Shown: in pieces, positions 7,655 through 19,146 of the stretch
Layout: every line of letters begins with the position of its first letter
How positions within the stretch are numbered: position 1 is the first letter of the stretch
The notes under the pieces: model-generated
What the model was told of the DNA's origin: nothing
What the model saw: the letters and a program-made list of their open reading frames with translations, nothing else
Databases searched by the model: none
Made by a program: the position numbers and the translations under genes
Source: Pseudonocardia nigra
GTDB lineage: Bacteria; Actinomycetota; Actinomycetes; Mycobacteriales; Pseudonocardiaceae
DNA: 64,000 nt
NCBI RefSeq assembly: GCF_019396355.1
Contig: NZ_JAHKRK010000010.1
Location: 16,527 to 80,526 of the forward strand
Direction: 5' to 3'

Positions 7655-8440
7655 TCAGCGCAGCCATGCCGTGTAGCGGCCCCGCCTGCGCTGGACGGCC
7701 AGCGGCATGCCGAACGTGGCCGACAGGTTCTCGTCGGTCAGCACGTCGTCGAGCAGCCCGGCGGCCACCACGCCGCCCTCCCGCAGCAGCAAGCCGTGGC
7801 TGTAGCCGACCGGGATCTCCTCCACGTGGTGGGTGACCAGCACGGACGCCGGCGCGTCGGCGTCGGCGGCCAGCGCGGTGAGCCGGGCGACGAGGTCCTC
7901 GCGGCCCCCGAGGTCGAGCCCCGCCGCGGGCTCGTCGAGCAGCAGCAGCTCGGGGTCGGTCATCAGCGCGCGGGCGATGAGCGTGCGCTTGCGCTCGCCC
8001 TCGGACAACGTGCCGTACATGCGCTCGGCCAGGTTGCGCACGCCGAGCGCGTCGAGCAGGTACTCGGCCCGGTCGGTGTCGGCCGACTCGTAGTCCTCCC
8101 GCCAGCGCCCGAGCACCCCGTACCCGGCGCTCACCACGACGTCGCGCACCAGCTCGTCACCCGGCACGCGCCCGTTGAGCGCCGCCGAGCAGAGCCCGAT
8201 CCGGGTGCGCAGCTCGAAGATGTTGACCCGGCCCATCCGCTCGCCGAGCACGTGCACGGTGCCCGACGTCGGGTGCAGCTCGGCGGCGGCCAGCCGCAGC
8301 AGGGTCGTCTTGCCCGCGCCGTTCGGCCCGAGCACGACCCAGCGCTCGTCCAGCTCGACCGACCAGTCCACGTCGTGGAGCAACGCCGTGCTCCCGCGCC
8401 GGACGGCCACGTCCTCCATCCGGAGGACGAGATCGGTCAT
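7655..8440 (-). CDS. ABC transporter ATP-binding protein
   Basis: A 261-residue single-domain ATPase. Walker A GPNGAGKTT, signature LSEGERKR, Walker B LLLLDEPAAGLD and the H-loop LVTHH are all present. No permease gene is adjacent, so it may serve a permease elsewhere or belong to the soluble YlmA/ModF-like group of unknown role. ATG 8440 starts directly before the first strand (MTDLVLRMEDVAV). It is divergent from glgX across 94 nt. Confidence 0.9.
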   Translation of the reverse strand: MTDLVLRMEDVAVRRGSTALLHDVDWSVELDERWVVLGPNGAGKTTLLRLAAAELHPTSGTVHVLGERMGRVNIFELRTRIGLCSAALNGRVPGDELVRDVVVSAGYGVLGRWREDYESADTDRAEYLLDALGVRNLAERMYGTLSEGERKRTLIARALMTDPELLLLDEPAAGLDLGGREDLVARLTALAADADAPASVLVTHHVEEIPVGYSHGLLLREGGVVAAGLLDDVLTDENLSATFGMPLAVQRRRGRYTAWLR

Positions 8441-8534
8441 ATCGCTTCGCTCGGTATCGATGCTCGCTCCGCTGTCGGTGATCAACGACTCACGGGAGGG
8501 TCCAGGCGCAGCCACCCCCCTATCCTCGCGGATC

Positions 8535-10541
8535 GTGCCGGTCTTCCCCCTGGGTGCCCACGCCGATGCGGGCGGCGTGCGCTTCGCCGTGGCCTCCACC
8601 AGTGCAGATGCCGTCGAGGTGTGCCTCGTGGACGGCCCGGACGGGGAGCTGACGGAGCGCCGGGTCGCCCTCACGGAACGGACCTTCGGTGTCTGGCACG
8701 GGTACCTGCCCGGCGTCGCCCCGGGGCAGCGGTACGGCTACCGGGTGCACGGCCCGTACCGGCCGTGGGACGGCGTCCGGGCCAACCCGGCCAAGATCCT
8801 CGTCGACCCCTATGCCCGCCGGATCACCGGCCGCGTCACCGACCTGCGCGCGGCGAGGGGATGGGCCGCCGACCCGATGACGGGGCCCCCTAGCCCGGTC
8901 GACTCGCTCGGGCACGTGCCCCTGTCGGTCGTCACCGGCCCCGACGTGCCGGCCCCGGGCCCGCGCCCGGACGTCCCGTGGTCGGATACGGTGATCGCCG
9001 AGCTGCACGTGCGCGGCTACACCCGGCAGCACCCGGAGGTCCCGCCGGAACAGCGCGGCACCTACCTCGGGCTCGCGCACCCGGCCGTCATCGAGCACCT
9101 GACCCGGCTCGGCGTCACCGCGGTCGAACTGCTGCCCGTGGCCGCCATCGCCGACGAGCCGCCGCTGCTGGACCGCGGCCGCTCGAACTACTGGGGCTAC
9201 GCCACGCTCGGCTTCCTCGCCCCCCACGCGGGCTACGCGAGCGTGCCGGGCGCGGAGATCGAGGAGTTCCGCACCATGGTCGCCGCGCTGCACGCCGCGG
9301 GGATCGAGGTCATCCTCGACATGGTCCCCAACCACACCGCGGAGGGTGGGGTCGGCGGCACCACGCTGTCCTACCGCGGCCTCGACGCCCGGGCCTACTA
9401 CTGCATCGGCGGCAACGGCTACGACGCCGACATCACCGGCACCGGCAACACCCTCGACTCCGGCTCCCCGACGGTCGTCCGGCTGGTGTGCGACGCGCTG
9501 CGGCACTGGGTCACGGCCTTCGGCGTCGACGGGTTCCGCATCGACCTCGCCAGCGTGCTCGGCAGGCCCCGCTCCGGCGGCTTCGACCCGAACGCGCCGC
9601 TGCTGACGGCCATCGCGGTCGACCCGGTGCTGTCCCAGGCCAAGCTCATCGCCGAGCCCTGGGACGCCACGGGCGAGGGCTACCGCGTCGGCGGCTTCGG
9701 GGTGGCGTGGTCGGAGTGGAACGGCCGTTACCGCGACGCGGTGCGCGACTTCTGGCGTGGCCACGGCGGCATCGGCGAGGTCGCCTCCCGGCTCACCGGC
9801 AGCTCCGACGTCTACAAGATGTCCGGACGGCGGCCGTGGGCGTCGATCAACTTCGTCACCGCCCACGACGGCTTCACGCTGCGCGACCTCGTCTCCTATG
9901 AGCGCAAGCACAACGAGGCCAACGGGGAGGGCAACCGCGACGGCACCGACGACAACCGCTCGCAGAACTTCGGCGTGGAGGGCGAGACGTCCTCACCGGT
10001 GATCGTCTCGCGGCGGCTGGCGGCGGCGCGGGCCATGCTCGGCACCCTGCTGCTGTCGACCGGCACACCGATGCTGCTCGGCGGCGACGAGCTGTGGCGC
10101 ACCCAGGGCGGCAACAACAACGCCTACTGCCTCGACGACCCCACCTCGTGGGTCGAGTGGCCCGCCGACGGGCCCGCGGCGTCGCTGACGGCGTTCACCG
10201 CGCGCGTAGCGGAGATCCGCCGCAGCTCCCCCGCCCTGCACCGGGACCGGTTCTACCGCGACGGCGAGGTGCTCTGGTGGCACCCCGCGGGCCGTCGGAT
10301 GGGCGGGCACGACTGGCACGACGCCGGCCTGCGCAGCCTCGGGCTGCTGCGCGCGAAGTGGCTGCTGCTCCTGCACGCCGGTCCCGACGCCGTGCCCGCG
10401 ACGCTGCCGCCCGGCGGACCCTTCACACCGGTGCTGGACAGCACCAGGGCCGACGGCGTGCCGGTCAGCTGCCGCTCACTGCCCGCCGGGACCACCATCA
10501 CGCTGCCCCCGCGCTCGCTGCTGCTGCTGTGCGGCGCCTGA
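8535..10541 (+). CDS. glgX: Glycogen debranching enzyme GlgX
   Basis: A 668-residue GH13 isoamylase-type debranching enzyme, which hydrolyses alpha-1,6 branches of phosphorylase-trimmed glycogen. An N-terminal CBM48 region is followed by the (beta/alpha)8 barrel with GFRIDLAS (nucleophile about D337), LIAEPWD (acid/base about E374) and INFVTAHDGFTL. The length is normal for GlgX. GTG 8535 (VPVFPLGAHADAGG) fits the usual start. It opens the glucan locus together with glgP, glgE, treS, mak and glgB. Confidence 0.93.
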   Translation: MPVFPLGAHADAGGVRFAVASTSADAVEVCLVDGPDGELTERRVALTERTFGVWHGYLPGVAPGQRYGYRVHGPYRPWDGVRANPAKILVDPYARRITGRVTDLRAARGWAADPMTGPPSPVDSLGHVPLSVVTGPDVPAPGPRPDVPWSDTVIAELHVRGYTRQHPEVPPEQRGTYLGLAHPAVIEHLTRLGVTAVELLPVAAIADEPPLLDRGRSNYWGYATLGFLAPHAGYASVPGAEIEEFRTMVAALHAAGIEVILDMVPNHTAEGGVGGTTLSYRGLDARAYYCIGGNGYDADITGTGNTLDSGSPTVVRLVCDALRHWVTAFGVDGFRIDLASVLGRPRSGGFDPNAPLLTAIAVDPVLSQAKLIAEPWDATGEGYRVGGFGVAWSEWNGRYRDAVRDFWRGHGGIGEVASRLTGSSDVYKMSGRRPWASINFVTAHDGFTLRDLVSYERKHNEANGEGNRDGTDDNRSQNFGVEGETSSPVIVSRRLAAARAMLGTLLLSTGTPMLLGGDELWRTQGGNNNAYCLDDPTSWVEWPADGPAASLTAFTARVAEIRRSSPALHRDRFYRDGEVLWWHPAGRRMGGHDWHDAGLRSLGLLRAKWLLLLHAGPDAVPATLPPGGPFTPVLDSTRADGVPVSCRSLPAGTTITLPPRSLLLLCGA

Positions 10542-10559
10542 GGGAGGTACCGTCGCACC

Positions 10560-10781
10560 GTGCCGCGCTACGACTTCCGCTGCCGTGAGTGCTCGCAGAC
10601 CTTCGAGGTCAGCCGCCCCATGAGTGCTGCCGGGGATCCGGCGCCCTGCCCGGCGGGCCACGCCGACACCGTCAAGCTGCTCAGCACGGTGGCGGTCGGC
10701 GGACGGAGCACGGGCGGCCCCGCAGCCGTCCCCGCAGCGGGTGGCGGCGGCTGCTGCGGGGGCGGCTGCTGCGGCGGCTGA
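10560..10781 (+). CDS. FmdB-type zinc-ribbon regulatory protein
   Basis: A 73-residue protein starting YDFRCRECSQTFEV, the FmdB/CxxC_CxxC_SSSS zinc-ribbon pattern, with the second pair partly altered (PCPAGH). The C-terminus is a Gly/Cys tail ending GGGCCGGGCCGG, which may bind metal. GTG 10560 has GGGAGG 9 nt upstream. It lies 18 nt after glgX and is probably co-transcribed. Members are often found beside unrelated operons, and their role is poorly known. Confidence 0.8.
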   Translation: MPRYDFRCRECSQTFEVSRPMSAAGDPAPCPAGHADTVKLLSTVAVGGRSTGGPAAVPAAGGGGCCGGGCCGG

Positions 10782-10862
10782 CCGCGCAAGAGCCACACCC
10801 CCACGGCCAGCGTCCGTCACTCACCGCTACCGCCTCCCCGCGCCCACCCCGCCCCCGAGTTG

Positions 10863-10913
10863 CAGCAAGGTGGCTTTACTGCGGTCTCATGGCAGCAAAG
10901 CCACCTTGCTGCG
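10863..10913. repeat. Intergenic palindrome, copy 3
   Basis: Arms at 10863-10883 and 10893-10913 pair over 21 bp with one mismatch and a 9-nt loop (core AAGGTGGCTTTA). It sits between the convergent ends of the FmdB-like gene and glgP, so it is suited to terminate both. Confidence 0.85.
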
Positions 10914-10964
10914 ACAGGGCACGACGGCCGGGGGACACAGCGCGTGACCGGGTCGCCGGTCCGG

Positions 10965-13511
10965 TCACTGCAGCGGCAGCACGATCCGCGCGAGCTCGGC
11001 CGACGAGGCGAGCAGCGGGTGCGCGGGCAGCACCCGCACCGTGTACCCGGTGAGCCCGGCGTGCGGGAGCTTCACGACGCACTCGAAGCGGTCGCCGCGG
11101 CCGTCGGCCTCCCCGACGTGCTCCATCTCGACGGTCACCGCGTCGGCGAGGTCGTCGGACTCGCCGACGCGCCCGACCACGGCCTGCACCGCGACGTCCG
11201 ACGGGGCGAGCCCGGCCAGCTGCACCGCGGCCCGCACCGTCATGGGTGCACCCACCTCCGGCGTGTCGGGCAGCCCGGTGGCGTCGACGCCGGCGATCTG
11301 CACGCGTGACCACGCCGCGTTCAACCGGGAGCGGTAGGCGGCGAGGTCGCGGGCCGGGGCGAAGTCGTCGGCCGCGATCCGCACGGCGGCGCGCGCCGCG
11401 GGCGCGTACCAGTCCTCGACGTACTCCCGCACCATCCGCGTGGCCTGCACCTGCGGGCGCAGCGTCATCAAGGTGTGGCGCACGAGCTCGGTCCAGCGGG
11501 TCGGCACGCCGTCGGTGCGCTCGTAGAACGCCGGCGCCACCTGGGTGGCCAGCAGCTCGTAGAGGGCGTTGGCCTCGAGGTCGTCGCGCTTGGTCGGGTC
11601 GGCGATGCCGTCGGCGGTGGGGATCGCCCAGCCGTTCGCGCCGTCGTAGAACTCGTCCCACCAACCGTCGCGGATGGACAGGTTGAGCCCGCCGTTCAGC
11701 GCCGACTTCATGCCGGACGTGCCGCAGGCCTCGAGCGGGCGCAGCGGGTTGTTGAGCCACACGTCGCAGCCCCAGTACAGGTACCGGGCCATCGACATGT
11801 CGTAGTCGGGCAGGAACACGATCCGGTGCCGCACCGCGGGATCGTCGGCGAACCGCACGATCTCCTGGATGAGCGCCTTGCCGCCGTCGTCGGCCGGGTG
11901 CGACTTGCCCGCGACGACGAGCTGCACCGGGCGGTGCGGGTCGAGCAGCAGGTCGCGCAGCCGGTCCTTGTCGCGCAGCATCAGCGTGAGTCGCTTGTAG
12001 GTGGGGACGCGCCGGGCGAAGCCGACGGTCAGCACGTCGGGATCGAAGACGTGGTCGGTCCACCCCAGCTCGGGCGTCGACGCGCCGCGCTGCAGCCACG
12101 CCTCGCGGACGCGCCTGCGGACCTCGGCGACGAGCCTGGCGCGCAGCGCGCCGCGCAGGTCCCACAGCATCTCGTCGGAGACCGGCTCGCGCGGGGTCTG
12201 GGTGGCGACGGGGCCGGAGTCGCCGAGCAGCGCGGTGACCTCGCGCGCCTCCCACGTGGCCCCGTGGACGCCGTTGGTGACCGAGCCGATCGGCACCTCG
12301 TCGGCGTCGAAGCCCTGCCACAGTGGGCCGAACATGCCCCGCGAGACGGCGCCGTGCAGCCGGGACACCCCGTTGGCGCGCTGGGCCAGGCGCAGCCCCA
12401 TGTGCGCCATGTTGAACATGTTCGGGTTCTCCTCGGCACCCAGCGCCAGCACCCGGTCCATCGGCAGGCCGGGCAGCAGGTTCTCGGAGAAGTAGTGGCG
12501 CACCATGTCGACGGGGAACCGGTCGATGCCCGCCGGCACCGGCGTGTGCGTGGTGAACACCGTGCCCGCCCGGACGGCGCCCACCGCCTCGTCGAAGCTC
12601 AGCCCGTCGCGGGCCTGCAGCTCGCGGATCCGCTCCAGGCCGAGGTAGCCGGCGTGGCCCTCGTTGGTGTGGAACACCTCCGGCTCCGGGTGCCCCGTGG
12701 CGGCGCAGAACGCGCGCACCGCTCGGACGCCGCCGATCCCGACGAGGATCTCCTGCCGGATGCGGTGGTCCTGGTCGCCGCCGTAGAGCCGGTCGGTGAC
12801 GCCACGCAGGTCGGGCTCGTTCTCCTCGATGTCGGAGTCGAGCAGCAGGAGCGGGACGCGCCCGACGCTCGCCTGCCACACCCGGGCCCGGAGCACGCGC
12901 CGCGCGGGCATCGCCACCTCGACGAGCACCGGCCGGCCGTCGGTGTCCGTGAGCAGCTGCAGCGGGAGGCCCTGCGGGTCGAGCACCGGGTAGTGCTCGA
13001 GCTGCCAGCCGTCCAGCGACAGCGACTGCCGGAAGTAGCCCGAGCGGTAGAGCAGCCCCACACCGATCAGCGGGACGCCGAGGTCGGAGGCCGCCTTGAG
13101 GTGGTCACCCGCGAGCACGCCGAGGCCGCCGGAGTAGTTGGGCAGCACCTCGCTGACGCCGAACTCCATCGAGAAGTAGCCCACGGCCGCGGGCAGCGTG
13201 GGGTCGTCCTCGCGCTCGACCTGGTACCAGCGCGGCTCCTCGAGGTAGCTCGCCAGGTCGTCGGCGAGCTCGCGCACGGTGACGACGGTGTCGGCGTCCC
13301 TGGCGAGCTCCGCGAAGCGCGTCGACGAGATCTCCCCCAGCAGCCGCACCGGGTCGTGGCCCGCCCGCTCCCACGCGTCGCCGTCGAGGGCGGCGAACAG
13401 GTCCTGGGTCGGCGGGTGCCAGCTCCACCGCAGGTTGGTGGCCAGGGTCTGCAACGGCGCCAGCGGGGCAGGCAGCTGGGCCCGCACGGTGAACCGACGG
13501 AGAGCTCTCAC
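10965..13511 (-). CDS. glgP: Alpha-glucan phosphorylase
   Basis: An 848-residue GT35 alpha-glucan phosphorylase of the short actinobacterial form, which releases glucose-1-phosphate from glycogen ends. The pyridoxal-phosphate lysine motif GTSGMKSALNGG (about K602) and the N-terminal NLRWSWHPPTQDLF of this subgroup are visible. GTG 13511 (VRALRRFTVRAQLP) is chosen over an upstream ATG. It is divergent from glgE across 264 nt that probably hold both promoters; no protein-coding signal was seen there. GlgP and GlgX together would degrade the glucan. Confidence 0.92.
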   Translation of the reverse strand: MRALRRFTVRAQLPAPLAPLQTLATNLRWSWHPPTQDLFAALDGDAWERAGHDPVRLLGEISSTRFAELARDADTVVTVRELADDLASYLEEPRWYQVEREDDPTLPAAVGYFSMEFGVSEVLPNYSGGLGVLAGDHLKAASDLGVPLIGVGLLYRSGYFRQSLSLDGWQLEHYPVLDPQGLPLQLLTDTDGRPVLVEVAMPARRVLRARVWQASVGRVPLLLLDSDIEENEPDLRGVTDRLYGGDQDHRIRQEILVGIGGVRAVRAFCAATGHPEPEVFHTNEGHAGYLGLERIRELQARDGLSFDEAVGAVRAGTVFTTHTPVPAGIDRFPVDMVRHYFSENLLPGLPMDRVLALGAEENPNMFNMAHMGLRLAQRANGVSRLHGAVSRGMFGPLWQGFDADEVPIGSVTNGVHGATWEAREVTALLGDSGPVATQTPREPVSDEMLWDLRGALRARLVAEVRRRVREAWLQRGASTPELGWTDHVFDPDVLTVGFARRVPTYKRLTLMLRDKDRLRDLLLDPHRPVQLVVAGKSHPADDGGKALIQEIVRFADDPAVRHRIVFLPDYDMSMARYLYWGCDVWLNNPLRPLEACGTSGMKSALNGGLNLSIRDGWWDEFYDGANGWAIPTADGIADPTKRDDLEANALYELLATQVAPAFYERTDGVPTRWTELVRHTLMTLRPQVQATRMVREYVEDWYAPAARAAVRIAADDFAPARDLAAYRSRLNAAWSRVQIAGVDATGLPDTPEVGAPMTVRAAVQLAGLAPSDVAVQAVVGRVGESDDLADAVTVEMEHVGEADGRGDRFECVVKLPHAGLTGYTVRVLPAHPLLASSAELARIVLPLQ

Positions 13512-13775
13512 GGGCCGGAGGGTACGTGAATCGGTCGCGGGATCGTTCCAGCGCACGGCGCCTTCCGCCGGTCGCAGCAGCCGTCGTCCTCCCGTGGGAC
13601 CGCCGTGCCGCCACCTCGCCGCGACCCGATCGGGTGCCGCTGCCCGCCGCGCCCCGCCACGTTGCGGTCATCCGGGTGACTATCGCGTGAACGCGCGCGC
13701 CCCGTTCCGATCGGGGCCGTAGTGGGTAGGTAGGTTTGTGACTTCCGGAACACGTGTGCAACGGGGGGTGGGCCG

Positions 13776-15746
13776 ATGACCGGTCGGCTGGGAATCGACG
13801 ACGTCAGCCCCTCGGTGAGTGGCGGCCGCCATCCCAGCAAGGCCGTCGTCGGCGAGGTGATCCCGATCTCCGCCAACGTCTGGCGCGAAGGCCACGACGC
13901 CGTCGCCGCCAACGTGGTGTGGAAGCAGGTCGGCAGCCGCGGGGCGGCACAGCACGTCCGCATGACCCCGAGCGAGAGCGGCCCCGACCGGTTCGAGGCG
14001 GTCGTGGTCCCGGACGAGCCCGGGCTGTGGACCTTCCGCGTGGACGCCTGGAGCGACCCCTGGGCGACCTGGCGCCACGCCGTCACCGTCAAGCTGGACG
14101 CCGGGCAGAGCGCGGGCGACCTCGCCAACGACCTCGAGGTCGGGGCCCGGCTGCTGCAGCGGGTGGGCCGCAGGCCGTCCGAGCGCCCGCACCGCGACCT
14201 GCTGTTCGGTGCGGCCAACGCCCTGCGCGACACGGCGATGCCGCTGCACGCCCGCGTCGCGCCGGCGCTGTTCCCGGCCGTCGAGAAGATCATGGCCGAG
14301 CGCCCGGTGCGCGAGCTCATCACGCGCGGCAGGCCGCAGCAGGTCTACGTGGACCGGACGCGGGCCCTGTTCGGCTCCTGGTACGAGTTCTTCCCCCGCT
14401 CCACCGGCGGCCACGACGAGACCGGCCGCCCGGTCCACGGCACGTTCGTCACGGCGGCCAAGGAGCTGGACCGCGTCGCGGCGATGGGCTTCGACGTGGT
14501 CTACCTGCCGCCGATCCACCCGATCGGCACCATGCACCGCAAGGGCCGCAACAACTCCGTCAACGCCGGCCCGGGTGACGTCGGCTCGCCCTGGGCGATC
14601 GGCTCCGCCGACGGCGGGCACGACGCGATCGAGCCCGAGCTGGGCACGCTCGAGGACTTCGACGCGTTCGTGCAGCTCACGCACGACCTCGGCATGGAGG
14701 TGGCGCTCGACTTCGCGCTGCAGTGCGCCCCCGACCACCCGTGGGTGGACGCACATCCGGAGTGGTTCACCGTGCGACCCGACGGCACGATCGCCTACGC
14801 GGAGAACCCGCCGAAGAAGTACCAGGACATCTACCCGGTCAACTTCGACAACGACCCGGCGGGGATCTACGCCGAGTCGCTGCGGGTGGTGCTGCACTGG
14901 GTCGAGCACGGGGTGCGGATCTTCCGCGTGGACAACCCGCACACGAAGCCGCCGAACTTCTGGCACTGGCTCATCTGGCAGGTGAAGGCGCGCTACCCGG
15001 ACGTGCTGTTCCTCGCCGAGGCGTTCACCCGGCCCGCGCGCCTGTTCGGGCTGGCGAAGCTCGGCTTCACGCAGTCGTACACGTACTTCACCTGGCGCAC
15101 CACGAAGGCCGAGCTCACCGAGTTCGCGCTGATGCACGCCGAGCACGCCGACGAGTGCCGGCCGAACTACTTCGTCAACACCCCGGACATCCTCCACGAG
15201 TCGCTGCAGACCGGCGGCCCCGCGATGTTCGCGATCCGGGCCACGCTGGCCTCCACGATGGCGCCCACGTGGGGGGTGTACTCCGGCTTCGAGCTGTTCG
15301 AGTCGGAGCCGGTGCGCCCGGGAAGCGAGGAGTACCTCAACTCCGAGAAGTACGAGCTGCGCCCGCGCGACTTCTCCGCGGCGGCCGCCGCCGGCAACTC
15401 GCTGGAGCCCTACCTCGCCCGGCTCAACGAGATCCGCCGGGCGCACCCGTCGCTCCAGCAGCTGCGCGACATCCACTTCCACCACGTCGACAACGACGCG
15501 CTCATCGCCTACTCGAAGACCGACCCGCTCACCGGCGACACGGTGCTCGTCGTGTGCACGCTCGACTCGCACGTCACCCAGCAGGGCACCACGTCGCTGG
15601 ACATGCCGGCGCTCGGCGCCGACTGGAACGACACGATCACCGTGCACGACGAGGTGAGCGGCGAGACCTACCAGTGGGGGCAGTTCAACTACGTCCGGCT
15701 GGACCCGGTGAACCAGGTGGCGCACATCTTCCGGGTGCAGCGGTAG
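13776..15746 (+). CDS. glgE: Alpha-1,4-glucan:maltose-1-phosphate maltosyltransferase GlgE
   Basis: A 656-residue GH13_3 enzyme that extends alpha-1,4-glucan with maltosyl units from maltose-1-phosphate. The motif [14 protein letters not shown] carries the nucleophile (about D386) and FLAEAFTR the acid/base (about E415), close to the positions reported for Streptomyces GlgE (394/423). The N-terminal [20 protein letters not shown] is family-typical. Its partner enzymes TreS and Mak are encoded 1.6 kb downstream, beyond two toxin-antitoxin modules. Confidence 0.95.
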   Translation: MTGRLGIDDVSPSVSGGRHPSKAVVGEVIPISANVWREGHDAVAANVVWKQVGSRGAAQHVRMTPSESGPDRFEAVVVPDEPGLWTFRVDAWSDPWATWRHAVTVKLDAGQSAGDLANDLEVGARLLQRVGRRPSERPHRDLLFGAANALRDTAMPLHARVAPALFPAVEKIMAERPVRELITRGRPQQVYVDRTRALFGSWYEFFPRSTGGHDETGRPVHGTFVTAAKELDRVAAMGFDVVYLPPIHPIGTMHRKGRNNSVNAGPGDVGSPWAIGSADGGHDAIEPELGTLEDFDAFVQLTHDLGMEVALDFALQCAPDHPWVDAHPEWFTVRPDGTIAYAENPPKKYQDIYPVNFDNDPAGIYAESLRVVLHWVEHGVRIFRVDNPHTKPPNFWHWLIWQVKARYPDVLFLAEAFTRPARLFGLAKLGFTQSYTYFTWRTTKAELTEFALMHAEHADECRPNYFVNTPDILHESLQTGGPAMFAIRATLASTMAPTWGVYSGFELFESEPVRPGSEEYLNSEKYELRPRDFSAAAAAGNSLEPYLARLNEIRRAHPSLQQLRDIHFHHVDNDALIAYSKTDPLTGDTVLVVCTLDSHVTQQGTTSLDMPALGADWNDTITVHDEVSGETYQWGQFNYVRLDPVNQVAHIFRVQR

Positions 15747-15750
15747 GCCG

Positions 15751-16140
15751 GTGACGCCCGAGCAGATCGGAGAGCGCCTGCGGGAGGACCCGGCGACGGC
15801 CGGCCTCCGGCTGGCCGTCCTGCACGGGTCACGCGCCCGAGGCACGGCAGGCGCCCACTCGGACTGGGACATCGGGGTGCTGGCCCCCGACGGCGATCCC
15901 GACCTCGCCGCCCTCACCGTCGCGATCACCCGGCTCCTCGGCACCGATGCCGTCGACGTGGTCGATCTCGCCACGGCGAGCGCCCTGTTGCGCTACCGCG
16001 CGGCCCGGGACGGCGTCCCGCTGCTCGAAGGGCGGGCAGGTGAGTTCCAGGAGTTCCAGATCGCGGCGGCACAGTTCTGGTGTGACGCAGGCCCGGTGAT
16101 CCGCGCGGCCCAGGACGACGTGCTGGCCGGACTGGGATGA
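15751..16140 (+). CDS. mntA: MntA-type nucleotidyltransferase antitoxin
   Basis: A 129-residue minimal nucleotidyltransferase. LHGSRARGTAGAHSDWDIG supplies the GSxA-x(n)-DxD signature (G26, S27, D38, D40). In characterised HEPN-MNT (type VII) modules the MntA partner AMPylates the HepT toxin and so blocks its RNase. The GTG start at 15751 follows glgE by 4 nt, and the stop overlaps hepT (ATGA). It is probably transcribed with glgE. Confidence 0.85.
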   Translation: MTPEQIGERLREDPATAGLRLAVLHGSRARGTAGAHSDWDIGVLAPDGDPDLAALTVAITRLLGTDAVDVVDLATASALLRYRAARDGVPLLEGRAGEFQEFQIAAAQFWCDAGPVIRAAQDDVLAGLG

Positions 16141-16565
16141 CCGGGGCGCCCGGCTCGATCGATCGGGAACTCCTGGCCGAACGTGCGGCAGCGGTGGAGC
16201 GCCACCTCCGCCGGGTGGCCGAGCATCTCCCTCCCGACCCCGCCGGTCTGGAGCCGCTCAGCTCCGCCACCGACACGGTCGTCCTGCACCTGTGGCAGGC
16301 CGTGCAGGTGGTGATCGACCTGGCGGTGTCCAGCTGCGTCCGCCTCGGGCTCGGCAGCCCACCCACGTACGGCGATGCATTCCGTCGGCTCGCCGACGGA
16401 GGCGTGATCCCCGGATCGCTCGCCGAGCGGCTGGCCCGCGCTGCCGGGTTCCGCAACCTGATCGTCCACGCCTACGCCCGGTTGGACCTCCGGCGACTGC
16501 ACGCGATCGCGTCGTCCGGGCCGGCCGATCTCCGCGCGTTCCTCGTCGCCCTGCGGGATCGGTGA
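16137..16565 (+). CDS. hepT: HepT-like HEPN ribonuclease toxin (DUF86)
   Basis: A 142-residue all-helical DUF86/HepT protein. RNLIVHAY gives the HEPN RNase motif R-x4-H (R106, H111) followed by the Tyr that is AMPylated in studied systems, so toxin and target site look intact. The start overlaps the mntA stop. The stop TGA directly abuts the vapC stop on the other strand (TGATCA at 16563-16568), so there is no room for a separate terminator. Confidence 0.87.
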   Translation: MTGAPGSIDRELLAERAAAVERHLRRVAEHLPPDPAGLEPLSSATDTVVLHLWQAVQVVIDLAVSSCVRLGLGSPPTYGDAFRRLADGGVIPGSLAERLARAAGFRNLIVHAYARLDLRRLHAIASSGPADLRAFLVALRDR

Positions 16566-17003
16566 TCACGGCAGGAGCACGAACGCCCCCGCGTGGGCCG
16601 GCCGGACAGCGCCGAAGTGCCGGTGATCCAGCGTGGCGACCGCTGTGACGCCGAGCCGCTCCGCGCAGGCGACCACGGACGCGTCCACGGTGCCGAGCGG
16701 AAAGTCACGGTACCGGGCCACCAGCTGCGTGATCCGTGGCCAATCCGCGGCGTGCACGGGTTCGGTGGAGAACGCTCCGGACGCCAGATCGGCGAGAAAC
16801 AGCAGCTCGGCGCGGGTCCCGAGCCTGCGTCCGACCAGGTGGGCGACCTCGGCGATCACGAGTTGTGGAACGACGAGGGTACCCGGGTGGTCAGCGAGAA
16901 AGGTGGCGCAGCGGACATGGTGCGCGTCGGCCGCGTCGACGTACGCGTAAAGCGGCCCGGCGTCGACGACGACCATGTCGCGGCGCCCGCGCTCGTCGGA
17001 CAT
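16566..17003 (-). CDS. vapC: VapC-like PIN-domain toxin
   Basis: A 145-residue PIN-domain ribonuclease. The acidic residues are in the expected order: VVVDAGPLYAYVD near the N-terminus, VIAEVAHLV, GTVDASVVACAE, and TLDHRHFGAV near the end. ATG 17003 lies 3 nt after the vapB stop. An internal ATG (MVVVDAG) could also serve. It is convergent with hepT. Confidence 0.87.
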   Translation of the reverse strand: MSDERGRRDMVVVDAGPLYAYVDAADAHHVRCATFLADHPGTLVVPQLVIAEVAHLVGRRLGTRAELLFLADLASGAFSTEPVHAADWPRITQLVARYRDFPLGTVDASVVACAERLGVTAVATLDHRHFGAVRPAHAGAFVLLP

Positions 17004-17006
17004 GTG

Positions 17007-17252
17007 TCAATCGCGACCGTTGATGATCTCCGGCCACTCGGCCGCGAGGATCTCCTCGATGCGCTCGGAAGTGTCGGCCTGACCGCTGTTCCCCGCTCCG
17101 GTGGCGCGGAGACGGCGCCGTCCGCGCTGCCGGGGCAGGTGGGCCTCGATGGCCTCTCGCGTCCACTCGGAGAGAGTCAGGCCTCGGCGAACGGCCTCGT
17201 CGCGCATCTCCCGGTCGAGGTCCTCCGGCAACTTGACCGTCGTCCGCTTCAT
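17007..17252 (-). CDS. vapB: VapB-like ribbon-helix-helix antitoxin
   Basis: An 81-residue protein. KRTTVKLPEDLDREMRDEA forms an RHH/CopG DNA-binding fold, and the C-terminal SERIEEILAAEWPEI probably wraps the toxin. ATG 17252 is chosen because the RHH strand starts there; an in-frame extension upstream runs through the promoter. A 14-bp inverted repeat touches the start codon and is a likely self-operator. Confidence 0.85.
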   Translation of the reverse strand: MKRTTVKLPEDLDREMRDEAVRRGLTLSEWTREAIEAHLPRQRGRRRLRATGAGNSGQADTSERIEEILAAEWPEIINGRD

Positions 17253-17266
17253 GTATGCCAGCATAC
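17253..17266. promoter_or_regulatory. Candidate VapB operator
   Basis: GTATGCCAGCATAC is a perfect 6-bp inverted repeat (GTATGC/GCATAC) with a 2-nt spacer, lying immediately upstream of the vapB ATG. RHH antitoxins commonly bind such short palindromes to repress their own operon. Its position leaves no Shine-Dalgarno, so the vapB mRNA may be leaderless or nearly so. Confidence 0.55.
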
Positions 17267-17400
17267 CCAGCGTCCCCCGCGGCAGGCGTGAGCAAACGCC
17301 CAGCGTATCCGCCGGCCACTCGCCCAAATGATCATCATTCCCGATCGGGGGGCCTCCCACGTTCGGTGATCTCCGCGTCACCCGGTTAACCTCGCGTCTG

Positions 17401-19142
<1,742 letters not shown>

Positions 19143-19146
<4 letters not shown>

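Noticed and set aside
11475..13529. A long plus-strand gene opposite glgP
   Set aside because: The Arg/Val/His-rich translation has no recognisable motif and mirrors the third-position GC of glgP.
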